A DNA stretch of 64,000 nt from Jeongeupia wiesaeckerbachi (GCF_050916355.1 NZ_CP136946.1:3658001-3722000); one strand, 5' to 3'. Shown: positions 54,952 to 63,844, counted from the first letter of the stretch. Program-made: numbers and translations. The notes: generated by a model from the letters alone, not told the origin.

Positions 54952-56766
54952 TCATGCAACAGCGGTCTGCACCGGTTTTTTCAGCGCCCACAGCGCCAGC
55001 GCCGTGACCACCGTGCCGGCCAGCAGCGCGATCAGATACATCCCCAGATGGGTGATCGCGTTCGGGATCGGCAGCACGAACACGCCACCGTGCGGTACCT
55101 TGAGTTCGGCGCCGGCCGACAGCGAAATCGCCCCGGCAATGGCCGAACCGAGCATGCACGACGGAATCACCCGCAGCGGATCGCGTGCGGCGAACGGGAT
55201 CGCGCCTTCGGTGATGAAGGCGATGCCGAGCACGGCGGCGGCCTTGCCGGCGTCGCGGTCCTCATGCGTGAAGCGGCTCTTGAACAGCCAGCACGCCAGC
55301 GCGATGCCGAGCGGCGGCGTCATGCCGGCGACCATCGCCGCCGCCATCGGCGTGTAGATCTGGCTGGCGATCAGCCCGGCGCTGAACGCGTACGCCGCCT
55401 TGTTGACCGGGCCGCCCATATCGAAGGCCATCATCGCGCCGATGATCGCGCCGAGCGCCAGGGCGCTGCCGGCCTGCATGCCCTTGAGCCAGTTTTCCAT
55501 TGCGTGCAGCACCACCGCGACCGGCTCGCCGACGACGTACATCATCAAGAGACCGACGATCAGCGTCGAGAACAGCGGCAGGATCAGCACCGGTTTCAGC
55601 CCTTCCAGATTGCGGTGCAGCTTGATGTGCTTGTTGAGCAGCAGCGTGATGTAGCCGGCCATGAAGCCCGAGATGATGCCGCCGAGGAAACCCGCGCCGA
55701 TCGCGCCGGCGAGCATGCCGCCGACCATGCCCGGCGTGATGCCCGGCCGGTCGGCGATCGAGTAGGCGATATAACCCGACAGCACCGGGATCATCAGTGC
55801 GAACGCCGATTTGGCGCCGATCTGGAACAGCGTCCACGCCAGCGTGCCCTTGTGCGCGTCGTCGAAGGCGTAGATGCCGCCGAGCGCGAACGCCACCGCA
55901 ATCAGCAAACCGCCGGCGACGACGAAGGGCAGCATGAAGGACACGCCGGTCATCAAATGCTTGTACGGGCCGGAGAAATTGTTGCGTGCCTTCTTCGCTT
56001 CGGCCGCCTCGTCGGCGAGACCTTGTTTCGCCGCCGCCGCGCCCTGCACTTTGGCATTGGCGAGCGCCTCGTCGATCAGCTTCGCGCCATTGTTGATCGC
56101 GGCCTTGGTGCCCGATTCGAACACCCGCTTGCCGGCGAAGCGCGCCTTGTCGACCTGGGCGTCGGCGGCAATGATCACCAGATCGGCACCGAGGATCTGG
56201 TCCGCACTCATCGGGTTCTGCGCGCCGACCGAGCCCTGCGTTTCAACATGGATCGTATGGCCGAGCTTGGCGGCGGCGGTCTGCAGGCCTTCGGCGGCCA
56301 TGAAGGTATGAGCGATGCCGGTCGGGCACGAGGTGATCGCGACGATCTTCAAAGCCTTGGCCGGCACATCGGCGCGCGCGGCCGGCACTTCGGCCTGCGT
56401 CATCGCAAGCGGAGCCACGCTGGCGGCCGGTGCCGCCGCGGCGAACTTGCCGAGCACGGCGGCCGGCTGCGCGATCGCGTCGGCGATGCCGCTCCTGCAG
56501 ATCGACATGCCCTGATACGGCGCCAGATCGACGTCGTCGTCGGCGACGATCACCACGCCGGCGGCATCGCGCAGTTCGTCGCCGCTCAGCGCATCCTGCA
56601 CGCCGAGCCGGTTGCGGACTTCGATGCGCAGCGCCAGCTGCAGCGCATCGGCCTCGGCGGCAAGCGCTTCGGCGGCCATCAGCGGCTGCGTCAGTCCGTC
56701 ACGGCTGGCGACAACGGCGACCAGCTTGCGGTCGAGACTGGATTTGGACAGCGTCAATTCGGACAT
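54952..56766 (-). CDS. fruA: PTS fructose permease, EIIB'BC
   Basis: Imports fructose and phosphorylates it to fructose 1-phosphate. The 604-residue protein has a degenerate EIIB' domain (1-105), the active EIIB domain with Cys147 in TSCPTGIAHTFMAAEGL, and an EIIC membrane domain (about 255-604) with several helices including GGPVNKAAYAFSAG and ITEGAIPFAARDP. GAGGAG precedes the ATG at 56766. It follows the fused fruB/fruK gene with a four-base gap, the last gene of the operon. Confidence 0.95.
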   Translation of the reverse strand: MSELTLSKSSLDRKLVAVVASRDGLTQPLMAAEALAAEADALQLALRIEVRNRLGVQDALSGDELRDAAGVVIVADDDVDLAPYQGMSICRSGIADAIAQPAAVLGKFAAAAPAASVAPLAMTQAEVPAARADVPAKALKIVAITSCPTGIAHTFMAAEGLQTAAAKLGHTIHVETQGSVGAQNPMSADQILGADLVIIAADAQVDKARFAGKRVFESGTKAAINNGAKLIDEALANAKVQGAAAAKQGLADEAAEAKKARNNFSGPYKHLMTGVSFMLPFVVAGGLLIAVAFALGGIYAFDDAHKGTLAWTLFQIGAKSAFALMIPVLSGYIAYSIADRPGITPGMVGGMLAGAIGAGFLGGIISGFMAGYITLLLNKHIKLHRNLEGLKPVLILPLFSTLIVGLLMMYVVGEPVAVVLHAMENWLKGMQAGSALALGAIIGAMMAFDMGGPVNKAAYAFSAGLIASQIYTPMAAAMVAGMTPPLGIALACWLFKSRFTHEDRDAGKAAAVLGIAFITEGAIPFAARDPLRVIPSCMLGSAIAGAISLSAGAELKVPHGGVFVLPIPNAITHLGMYLIALLAGTVVTALALWALKKPVQTAVA

Positions 56767-56770
56767 GGGT

Positions 56771-58894
56771 TCACTCCTCGGTGGCGTGCACGGCGGACGC
56801 GCGCGCGGTTGAGACGGCAAGGCGGCGAACCGCAACGCGTTCGGCGATCGCATCGATGTCGGCCTGCGCCGGCAAAGCCGGGCCGACGACGGCCAGCTTG
56901 GCGCTGGCGCAGGCAACGGCGCGACGCAAGGCATCCTCGCCGCTGCGCCCTTCGAGCTGTGCGGCAATCAGCCCGGCAACCAGCGCATCGCCGGCGCCGA
57001 CGCTGCTGCCAGCGGCGACTGCCGGCGGCGTTGCCAGCCAGGCGTCGTGCTGCTCGACCAGCAGCGCGCCCTCCTCGCCCAGCGAAACAACGACCTGCGC
57101 AACACCGCACTGTTGCAGCGATTGTGCTGCGGCCAGTACGTCGGCCAGCGTAGTCAGCGTCCGGCCGGCCCATTGTTCGAGTTCGCGTCGGTTCGGTTTG
57201 ACCAGATCGGGCAAGGCCGTCGTCGCGACCCCGGCGAGGCTGACGCGCAAGGCTTCGCCGCTGGTATCGAGCGCTACCTTGGCACCGTGGGCATGCATCA
57301 GCGCGGTAATGAAGCGATAGAAGCCCGGTGGCACGCCGATCGGCAGGCTGCCCGACAACACCACCCACGACGCACCGGCGGCCAGCGCATCAAGCTCGCG
57401 CTCGAGCGCCTGCTGCGCATCGGCATCGACATCGAACGACGGCAGATTCAGGTCGGTCGTCTGTCGGCGCTGCTCGTCGACCAACTTGATATTGATCCGC
57501 GTTTCGCCGGCAACCTCGACCATGCGGTTGTCCAGCCCCTTGGCGTCGAAGAAGCGCTTGAACACCGGCGCGTTGTCGCGGCCGAGAAAGCCGGTCACCG
57601 CTACTGCCAGCCCGTAGTCGGCCAGGCAAGCGGCGACGTTGATGCCCTTGCCGCCGGCGTTCTGGCCGGCATCAGCAGCGAGGTTGACCTCGCCGGCGCG
57701 CAAGGCCGGCAGCGTCACGGTCAGGTCGATCGCCGGGTTGCACGTCACCGTCACCACCGGTTTCTGCGCCAGCGCCAATCCGACCTGATCACCAAGCGCC
57801 TGCAACGCGGCGCTCGCCATCGGCTCGGCCGTCCCGACACTCGTCCGCACCGCATCGCGCCACGCGCCGGCGACGTCCTGCCCGGCCAGCATCAGCCGTG
57901 ACGCCTGGCGCAGCAGCGGCAAGTGGCCGATGCACGCCAAGCGCTGCGAGATCGCATCCCGCGTCGCCGCGTCGGTCAGCGGGCTCGCCGCATCACGATG
58001 CAATCGGGCCTCGACGCGGCGCAGCGCCAGCTCGAGCAGCCGAGCGGCAGCCAGCGGGTCAGCCACGGCCGGCGTGGCTGATCCCGCAGCCGAAACAACC
58101 GTTGGCACTGCAACCGCTTTCGCCGTAGCGGGTCGGGCAGGTGCCGGGGCGTTGGCGCGTTCGCTTGCGCTCAGCGCGGCAATCGTCGCGCACAGCGCCG
58201 CCAACGCGTCGGCAGCGTCATCGCCGTCGGCCGAAATCGTCAGTGTCGCACCGCATTCAAGGCCGAGCTGCAGCAAGGACACCATGCTCTTGGCGTTGGC
58301 CGTTTCGATGCCGTGGCGCACGCGGATCTGCGCCGAGAAACGCTTGGCCGTGTTCACCCAGGCGCTGGCCGGCCGCGCATGCAGGCCGGTCGGATAATCG
58401 AGGACCACGTCGGCGCGGACGGCGAAATCCACCGCCACCGCATTCGTCGCGGCAGCCGGTGCCGTATCGTCGGCGAGTGCCGCAACGATCTCGTTCACGT
58501 CGCCGGTGACGAACAACCGTTCAAGCCGCGCCTCGTCACCCAGCAGCCGGGTCAGCCGGCGCAACACGGCGATGTGCTCGTCGTTCTGGGCGGCGATGCC
58601 GACGATGAAGCGCGCCTTCTCGTCGCCCATCCATGCCACGCCTTCGGGAACCTGCAGCACCGCAATGCCGGTCTGCTTCACCAGATGCCGGTCTTTCGGA
58701 ATGCCGTGCGGAATCGCCACGCCATGGCTCAGATAGGTATTCGCCTGCGTTTCACGCGCCAGCATGCTGTCGCCGTACGCCGGATCGATGAAGCCTGCAC
58801 CGGCCAGCAGCGCGGCCACTTCGGCGATCGCCGCCGTCTTGTCTGCCGGGCACGCGTTCAGTCGGACCAGCCCGGGGGTCAGCAGTAAAGCCAT
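56771..58894 (-). CDS. fruBK: Fused PTS EIIA(Fru)-HPr-(EI remnant)-1-phosphofructokinase
   Basis: A single continuous 707-residue reading frame. Residues 1-145 are EIIA(Fru) with active His63 (AIPHGIPKD). Residues 155-245 are HPr with His172 (GLHARPASAWV). Residues about 278-376 are helical and resemble the HPr-binding part of enzyme I (ends with GAWRDAV ... LGDQVGLAL). Residues 378-690 are a complete 1-phosphofructokinase, from VVTVTCNPAIDLTV through GGKGINVA to the catalytic GAGDALVAG. The swivel and PEP-binding domains of EI, including its active His, are missing, so phosphate must come from a general EI encoded elsewhere. In related bacteria FruB (EIIA-HPr-EI) and FruK are separate. AGGAG precedes the ATG. 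Confidence 0.88.
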   Translation of the reverse strand: MALLLTPGLVRLNACPADKTAAIAEVAALLAGAGFIDPAYGDSMLARETQANTYLSHGVAIPHGIPKDRHLVKQTGIAVLQVPEGVAWMGDEKARFIVGIAAQNDEHIAVLRRLTRLLGDEARLERLFVTGDVNEIVAALADDTAPAAATNAVAVDFAVRADVVLDYPTGLHARPASAWVNTAKRFSAQIRVRHGIETANAKSMVSLLQLGLECGATLTISADGDDAADALAALCATIAALSASERANAPAPARPATAKAVAVPTVVSAAGSATPAVADPLAAARLLELALRRVEARLHRDAASPLTDAATRDAISQRLACIGHLPLLRQASRLMLAGQDVAGAWRDAVRTSVGTAEPMASAALQALGDQVGLALAQKPVVTVTCNPAIDLTVTLPALRAGEVNLAADAGQNAGGKGINVAACLADYGLAVAVTGFLGRDNAPVFKRFFDAKGLDNRMVEVAGETRINIKLVDEQRRQTTDLNLPSFDVDADAQQALERELDALAAGASWVVLSGSLPIGVPPGFYRFITALMHAHGAKVALDTSGEALRVSLAGVATTALPDLVKPNRRELEQWAGRTLTTLADVLAAAQSLQQCGVAQVVVSLGEEGALLVEQHDAWLATPPAVAAGSSVGAGDALVAGLIAAQLEGRSGEDALRRAVACASAKLAVVGPALPAQADIDAIAERVAVRRLAVSTARASAVHATEE

Positions 58895-58927
58895 GGTGGG
58901 AGACTCCTATCGGATGACGCGATTATT

Positions 58928-58941
58928 TGAAAACGTTTTCA
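58928..58941. promoter_or_regulatory. Perfect LacI-type operator O1 before fruBK
   Basis: TGAAAACGTTTTCA is a perfect 14-bp palindrome with the AACGTT core used by LacI-family fructose regulators. On the minus strand it falls downstream of a TTGACG -35 (58949-58954), inside the fruBK promoter, so binding would repress it. Confidence 0.75.
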
Positions 58942-59143
58942 TTTATGACGTCAATACGGGTTACCCATTAATGCACCAAAACCGACGCCCTTTGTGGTGC
59001 GGGCAGCGCTGAACGCCAGCAAAACAGTGCACACCGGTGAGCATTGATGGTGCAGAAAGCCGACGAAAGGCGCCAGTTGGCCGCCAGATCATGACATTCG
59101 GGCAAACGACGCTAGCCAAGCCGGCACGGCGCTGATAAATTTC
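58942..59143. other. Divergent fruBK-fruR control region
   Basis: About 200 bp between the two operators. It contains TGCACCA/TGGTGCA inverted matches near 58971 and 59047 and no open reading frame. Other regulators could bind here but none is identified. Confidence 0.4.
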
Positions 59144-59157
59144 AGTAAACGTTTTCA
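59144..59157. promoter_or_regulatory. LacI-type operator O2 before fruR
   Basis: AGTAAACGTTTTCA matches the O1 palindrome at 12 of 14 positions and lies 16 bp before the fruR start. This position suggests autoregulation and possible looping with O1, about 215 bp away. Confidence 0.65.
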
Positions 59158-59172
59158 GTTATACATCGATCC

Positions 59173-60165
59173 ATGGCCATGAAACCCAGCATCAAGGACG
59201 TCGCCGCCGCCTCGGGCCTGTCGCTCGCCACCGTGTCACGGGCGCTGGCCGACAACGGCCTCGTCAATGAAAAGACCCGGCAGAAAGTGCTCGCCGCGGC
59301 CGAGGCGCTCGGCTATCGGCCCAATCTGCAGGCACGGCGTTTGCGCTCGAAGCAGTCGCAAACGATCGGCCTGATCGTCTCCGACATCCGCAACCCCTTC
59401 TTCACCGCCGTCAGCCGCGCAATCGAAGACGCCGCCTACCGCGAAGGCATTCGCGTGCTCTTGTGCAATAGCGACGAAGACGCGGCCAAGGAAGCGATGT
59501 ATCTGCGGCTGATGCAGGAGGAGCAGGTCGGCGGGGTGATCTTCTCGCCGACGCTGTCGGCCGGTGCCGCGCTGGCCCGGAGCGAATTCGACTTCCCGCT
59601 GATCACGATCGACCGTGCACTCGGCGACAGCGATTGCGTCGCGTTGAACAACCATGAGGCGCTCGACACGCTGATCGACCATCTGGTCGCCAACGGCTAC
59701 CGGCGCATTGGCGGGCTGTTCGGCAATACCAGCGCCACCGGTCAGGCGCGTTTCGACGCATACGTATCGGCGATGCACCGCCACGGCCTGACCCCCGATG
59801 CGCGCCGGCTGGTGCCGACGATGGATGCGGCGCAGCAGTGCGTCGCCGGCTGGCTGGCCGAAGGCCGCTCGCCCGAGGCGCTGATTGCCAGCAACGGGCT
59901 GACGCTGCTCGGCGCCATGCGCGCGATCCGTCTGCGCGGCTTGCGCATTCCCGACGATCTCGCGCTGGCCGGCATCGACAACGAGGCGTGGACCGAACTC
60001 GTCGAACCGGCGCTGACCGTCATCAGTCAGCCGACCTACGACATCGGCGATACCGCGATGCGGCTGCTGATGCAGCGCATCCAGGAGCCCCTGCTGTCGC
60101 GCCGCGTCGTCGCCCTATCGGGCGAACTGATCGTGCGCGACTCGACCCGACCCCGACTTGCCTGA
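59173..60165 (+). CDS. fruR: LacI-family fructose operon regulator
   Basis: A 330-residue LacI-family regulator: helix-turn-helix SIKDVAAASGLSLATVSRAL at the N-terminus, hinge helix near residues 50-60 and a periplasmic-binding-like sensor domain (IGLIVSDIRNPFF). Its divergence from fruBK and the matching operators support a role as fructose repressor sensing fructose 1-phosphate or a related sugar phosphate. The ATG at 59173 has no Shine-Dalgarno sequence; ATG 59179 (MKPSIKD) is the alternative. Translation may be leaderless, with a TATACA -10 about 10 bp upstream. Confidence 0.88.
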   Translation: MAMKPSIKDVAAASGLSLATVSRALADNGLVNEKTRQKVLAAAEALGYRPNLQARRLRSKQSQTIGLIVSDIRNPFFTAVSRAIEDAAYREGIRVLLCNSDEDAAKEAMYLRLMQEEQVGGVIFSPTLSAGAALARSEFDFPLITIDRALGDSDCVALNNHEALDTLIDHLVANGYRRIGGLFGNTSATGQARFDAYVSAMHRHGLTPDARRLVPTMDAAQQCVAGWLAEGRSPEALIASNGLTLLGAMRAIRLRGLRIPDDLALAGIDNEAWTELVEPALTVISQPTYDIGDTAMRLLMQRIQEPLLSRRVVALSGELIVRDSTRPRLA

Positions 60166-60181
60166 ACCTGCGGAGAACGTC

Positions 60182-61441
60182 ATGCCCGACCCAACGAGAA
60201 CCAGAAACGCACTGTACGCCCAATCCGGCGGCGTCACCCCGGTGATCAACGCCTCGGCCTGGGGCGTGATCGACGCCGCGCGCCGACATCCCGAGCGCAT
60301 CGGCACGCTGTTCCTCGCCCGCAATGGCATCCTCGGTGCGCTGAACGAGGCGCTGATCGACGCGGCGACACTGAGCGACGACCAGCTCGCGTCACTGAAA
60401 ACCACCCCGGCCGGCGCCTTCGGCTCCTGCCGTCACAAGCTGAAGCAAGACGCCGAGTTCGACCGGCTGGTGGCGCTGTTCGAGGCGCACGACATCGGCT
60501 ACTTCTTCTACAACGGCGGCGGCGATTCGGCCGACACCTGCCTCAAGGTGGCCGAGCTGGCGCGATCGCGCGGCCTCGAGCTGACCGCCGTACACGTGCC
60601 GAAAACCATCGACAACGACCTGCCGCTGACCGACTGCTCGCCGGGCTTCGGCTCGGTCGCCAAATACATCGCCACCTCGGTGCGCGAAGCCGGGCTAGAC
60701 ATCGCCTCGATGTCGGCCACGTCGACCAAGGTCTTCATCATGGAAGTGATGGGCCGCCACGCCGGCTGGACCGCCGCCGCCGCCGGCCTTGCCGCCGCCA
60801 ACGCCGACACACCGCCGCACCTGATCCTGGTGCCGGAAATCGCCTTCGACGAGGCGCGCTTCATTGCCGCGGTATCGCAGACCGTCGAGCGCGTCGGCTA
60901 TTGCGTCGTCGTCGCGTCGGAAGGCATCCGCGACGGCGAAGGTCGCTTCCTCGCCGAGAGCGGCGCAACGGATGCCTTCGGCCACGCCCAGCTTGGTGGC
61001 GTCGCACCGGTGCTCGCCAATCTGGTCAAGGCGAAGCTTGGTGCCAAGGTGCACTGGGCGGTACCTGATTACCTGCAGCGCGCGTCGCGCCACATCGCCT
61101 CCGCCACCGATCTCGAACAGGCGATCGCCGTCGGCGAGGCTGCCGTCGGCTTCGCGCTCGAAGGCAAAAAGAGTGTGATGGCCGCCATCATCCGCGATCA
61201 GGCCACGTCCTACCGCTGGCACATCGACGCCGTGCCGCTCGCCGAGGTCGCCAACAAGGAGAAAACACTGCCGCGCGATTATCTGGACGCCGAGGGCTAC
61301 CGGCTCACCGAGGCCGGCCGCGAATACTTTGCGCCGCTGATCCGTGGCGAGGCCTTCCCTCCGTTTGTCGACGGCATGCCGGCGCTGCCGGACTGGCAAT
61401 TCGACGAAGTTGCCAAGCGGCTGACACCGTTTCAGGCGTGA
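60182..61441 (+). CDS. pfp: Pyrophosphate-type 6-phosphofructokinase
   Basis: Interconverts fructose 6-phosphate and fructose 1,6-bisphosphate, using pyrophosphate in related enzymes. The 419-residue protein has YNGGGDSADTCLK at about 110-122 and PKTIDNDL at 140-147; the Lys141 in PKTIDND is a hallmark of PPi-dependent enzymes, where ATP enzymes have PGTIDND. GFGSVAKYIA and EVMGRHAGW follow. GGAG precedes the ATG at 60182. It lies 16 bp after fruR, so the two probably share a transcript and the fructose regulator would control it. Confidence 0.88.
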   Translation: MPDPTRTRNALYAQSGGVTPVINASAWGVIDAARRHPERIGTLFLARNGILGALNEALIDAATLSDDQLASLKTTPAGAFGSCRHKLKQDAEFDRLVALFEAHDIGYFFYNGGGDSADTCLKVAELARSRGLELTAVHVPKTIDNDLPLTDCSPGFGSVAKYIATSVREAGLDIASMSATSTKVFIMEVMGRHAGWTAAAAGLAAANADTPPHLILVPEIAFDEARFIAAVSQTVERVGYCVVVASEGIRDGEGRFLAESGATDAFGHAQLGGVAPVLANLVKAKLGAKVHWAVPDYLQRASRHIASATDLEQAIAVGEAAVGFALEGKKSVMAAIIRDQATSYRWHIDAVPLAEVANKEKTLPRDYLDAEGYRLTEAGREYFAPLIRGEAFPPFVDGMPALPDWQFDEVAKRLTPFQA

Positions 61442-61837
61442 TTTCTTTCGTTCAACGGCAGCCAGTCCGGCATTGCGGCCAGGCCGGGCAAGGCCTTCAA
61501 TCGGCAAGGTACAAGCCACATCCGGCGCCCGGGCCGTACTCGGCATCCGCTTCTTGGTGACACTGTAGGTTGTTTTCAATCACGCCAATATTTTCAAGCA
61601 AAGAAAGAATAAACAAAAACAAATAGATATTTATCAACAAAAACAACAAATAAATATGTGTCATTACTTACACCAAATCGTCAATGTCAACGATAATTTC
61701 TTGACCTAATCCGTCATAAAATTGAAACATCATGGCCGTTCAGCCCAATGAACGGCCATGGCGGCAAATGCCATGCCGCGATTCGGCGCTGATACAGCAA
61801 GGCCCACTCTTCCACACGCCCTGTGAGTCCCGAATCT
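61442..61837. other. AT-rich intergenic region with hairpin
   Basis: From about 61570 to 61730 the sequence is very AT-rich, unlike everything around it. It has tracts such as AACAAAAACAAATAG, and a TTGACC hexamer at 61701-61706 without a well-spaced -10. A perfect inverted repeat follows at 61731-61760. It is probably the promoter/leader of the 61838 gene or possibly a horizontally acquired or curved segment. Confidence 0.5.
61731..61760 (+). repeat. Perfect 10-bp inverted repeat in the leader
   Basis: CATGGCCGTT and AACGGCCATG are exact inverses around a 10-nt loop. With no T run it is more likely a leader structure or protein-binding site than a terminator. Confidence 0.5.
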
Positions 61838-62827
61838 ATGTTGAAGCCCATCCTGGCTATCGCACTGTCCGCCGCTTTCTTCAGCAGCGCCCACGCGGCG
61901 CGCTTCCCGACGCCGAAGCTGGAACTCGGCCCGGCCGTGCTGAATACCGACCTGCCATCCGCCTCGGGCCTGGCTGCCAAAGGCCGTTTTCTGTACGCAG
62001 TCGGTGATGATTCCCCCTGGCTGTTCCAGCTGGACCAACAGTTCAACATCACCGACAAGCAGTTGATCAAGGAATACCCGCTCGACACCAACGGCCGCAT
62101 TCCGAAAAGCCTCAAACCGGATTACGAGGCGATGACACAAGTGCGCATCGGCAAGCACTACTGGCGCATCGTGCTCGGCTCGGGTAGCAAATCCACCGTG
62201 CGCGAATGGGGCTATCTGCTGTCGGACGACCGGCAGACCAAACTGGAGCGCGACCTCAAGCCGCTGTATGCGCAGCTGTACGCTGCCAGTGGCTTCAGCA
62301 GTGATGAAACGCTGAATATCGAAGGTCTGGCCACCGCTGGCGGCCATGCCTATCTGTTCAATCGCGGCAACTCCGGCAGTAACCTGATCTTCCGTCTCGA
62401 TCAGGCCGAGTTCATCGCCTACATGCAAGGCACGCTGCCCCAGATCAGCAAGCTCGAGACCTTTAAGGTCAGCCTGCCGCGCATCAGCAATTTCGAAGCC
62501 GGCCTGTCCGGTGGCGAGTTCTGGCCGCAAGCCAACAGCCTTGTCTACACCGCCTCGGTCGAAGCCACCGGCGATGCCTACAACGATGGCGCAATCCTCG
62601 GCAGCTTTGTCGGACTGATTCCGCTGACCGCGCTGAAAGCAGGCCAGACGCTCGATCTTGCGCCGACCTCGGTGCTGCTGACCCGTCACGGCCGCGCGCT
62701 GGTGACCAAGCTCGAATCGCTCGCAATCACCGCATCGGACGACGATGAAATCAAGGGCGTGCTTGTCAGCGACAACGACAACGGTACCAGCGAGTTCTTC
62801 CGCTTCGAGCTGGAACTGAACGACTGA
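61838..62827 (+). CDS. Exported protein of the DUF6929 type
   Basis: A 329-residue protein with a signal peptide (1-20, ending AHA-AR). Mature sequence begins TPKLELGPAVLNTDLPSASGLAAKGRFLYAVGDDSPWLFQLD, and later NIEGLATAGGHAYLFNRGN and SLAITASDDDEIKGVLVSDND. These repeated strand-turn units read like a beta-propeller. I associate this with the DUF6929 group; no function is known. Confidence 0.6.
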   Translation: MLKPILAIALSAAFFSSAHAARFPTPKLELGPAVLNTDLPSASGLAAKGRFLYAVGDDSPWLFQLDQQFNITDKQLIKEYPLDTNGRIPKSLKPDYEAMTQVRIGKHYWRIVLGSGSKSTVREWGYLLSDDRQTKLERDLKPLYAQLYAASGFSSDETLNIEGLATAGGHAYLFNRGNSGSNLIFRLDQAEFIAYMQGTLPQISKLETFKVSLPRISNFEAGLSGGEFWPQANSLVYTASVEATGDAYNDGAILGSFVGLIPLTALKAGQTLDLAPTSVLLTRHGRALVTKLESLAITASDDDEIKGVLVSDNDNGTSEFFRFELELND

Positions 62828-62925
62828 AGCCGGTTCGCTCGCCCCGCCACCGGGGCGACGCGACCGGCGGTGCACCCCGTTTCCGGGCACCGCCCCCCCA
62901 TCCCAATATCAGGAGTCGCGCATCA

Positions 62926-63735
62926 ATGCGTCATTTGCTGTTCGCCGGACTGTTTGTACTCGCCGGCATCGCCCACGCCAGTGATCTCGACGAGATCAAG
63001 AAAAAAGGTGAAGTGGTCATCGGGGTCAAGGACTCCTCGCCGCCGTTTTCGCTGATGGACACGAAAACCCGTACGCTGCGCGGTTACGACATCGAGTTTG
63101 CCCAAGGCATTGCCCGCCGGCTCGGGGTCAAGCCGATCTTCCTCATCGTCGAATCCGATGACCGGATTCCGGCCTTGAAGGCGCACAAGGTCGATCTGGT
63201 GGTGGCCGACCTGACCCGCACCAAGGAAAGGGAAAAGGAAATCGAGTTCAGCCTCGGCTACTTTGTGACCGAGGACAAGGTGCTGGCCAAGAAAGGCCTG
63301 TTCAAGCGCGATGCCGACCTCAACACCGCACGGCTCGGGGCAACCGCAACGTCCAGCACATCCAAGATGCTGCGCAAGAATTACCCGCAGGCCAAGCTGA
63401 GCGAGTTCGAAGACAAGCCGGAAATCGTCAAGGCCCTGCTGGCCAACCAGATTGACGGCGCCGTTGCCGATGCGCCGGTGCTGGCGAACTTCCAGTCCAA
63501 ATTGCCGCGAGATCTGCGCAGCCAGTACGAGGTTTCCGAATTTGCGCTGAGTGTGAAGATTCTGGGCGTCGGGATCCGCAAGAACGAGAAGGACCTGCGC
63601 TCGGCCGTCGACACCGCCTTGCTTGAAATGGAAAAAACCGGCGAAGCGGAAAAAATCTTTGACCGCTGGTTCGGTTCGGGCACGCCCGATCCGATCACGC
63701 GGATCTTTACCATCAGCAGTTTCCGCGCACAGTAA
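62926..63735 (+). CDS. Family 3 solute-binding protein (amino-acid type)
   Basis: A 269-residue periplasmic binding protein with a signal peptide (residues 1-18, ending AHA-SD). Mature features are KKGEVVIGVKDSSPPFSLMD, GYDIEFAQGIARRLG and DLVVADLTRTKEREKEIEFS. Family 3 proteins bind polar or basic amino acids, opines or related compounds. AGGAG precedes the ATG. No permease or ATPase gene is adjacent within the window. Confidence 0.88.
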   Translation: MRHLLFAGLFVLAGIAHASDLDEIKKKGEVVIGVKDSSPPFSLMDTKTRTLRGYDIEFAQGIARRLGVKPIFLIVESDDRIPALKAHKVDLVVADLTRTKEREKEIEFSLGYFVTEDKVLAKKGLFKRDADLNTARLGATATSSTSKMLRKNYPQAKLSEFEDKPEIVKALLANQIDGAVADAPVLANFQSKLPRDLRSQYEVSEFALSVKILGVGIRKNEKDLRSAVDTALLEMEKTGEAEKIFDRWFGSGTPDPITRIFTISSFRAQ

Positions 63736-63741
63736 GCCCTC

Positions 63742-63762
63742 AGGCCCGCAGATGCGGGCCTT
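63742..63762 (+). terminator. Hairpin after the solute-binding protein gene
   Basis: AGGCCCGCA/TGCGGGCCT is a 9-bp perfect inverted repeat with a tiny loop; the T run is short. Confidence 0.5.
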
Positions 63763-63844
63763 GTCGTATCCCGCGCATGCGGCCGATCGGCACCGCAACA
63801 TGCTACTCTGCCCGGTTAAGCTGATATCACACCGGAGCCGCACC

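Noticed and set aside
55048..57153. A 700-codon plus-strand frame opposite fruA and the end of fruBK
   Set aside because: Antisense shadow; the minus strand carries clear PTS domains with catalytic residues.
61701..61721. TTGACC followed by TAAAAT considered as a sigma-70 promoter
   Set aside because: The two hexamers are only about 10 bp apart, too close for a normal promoter.
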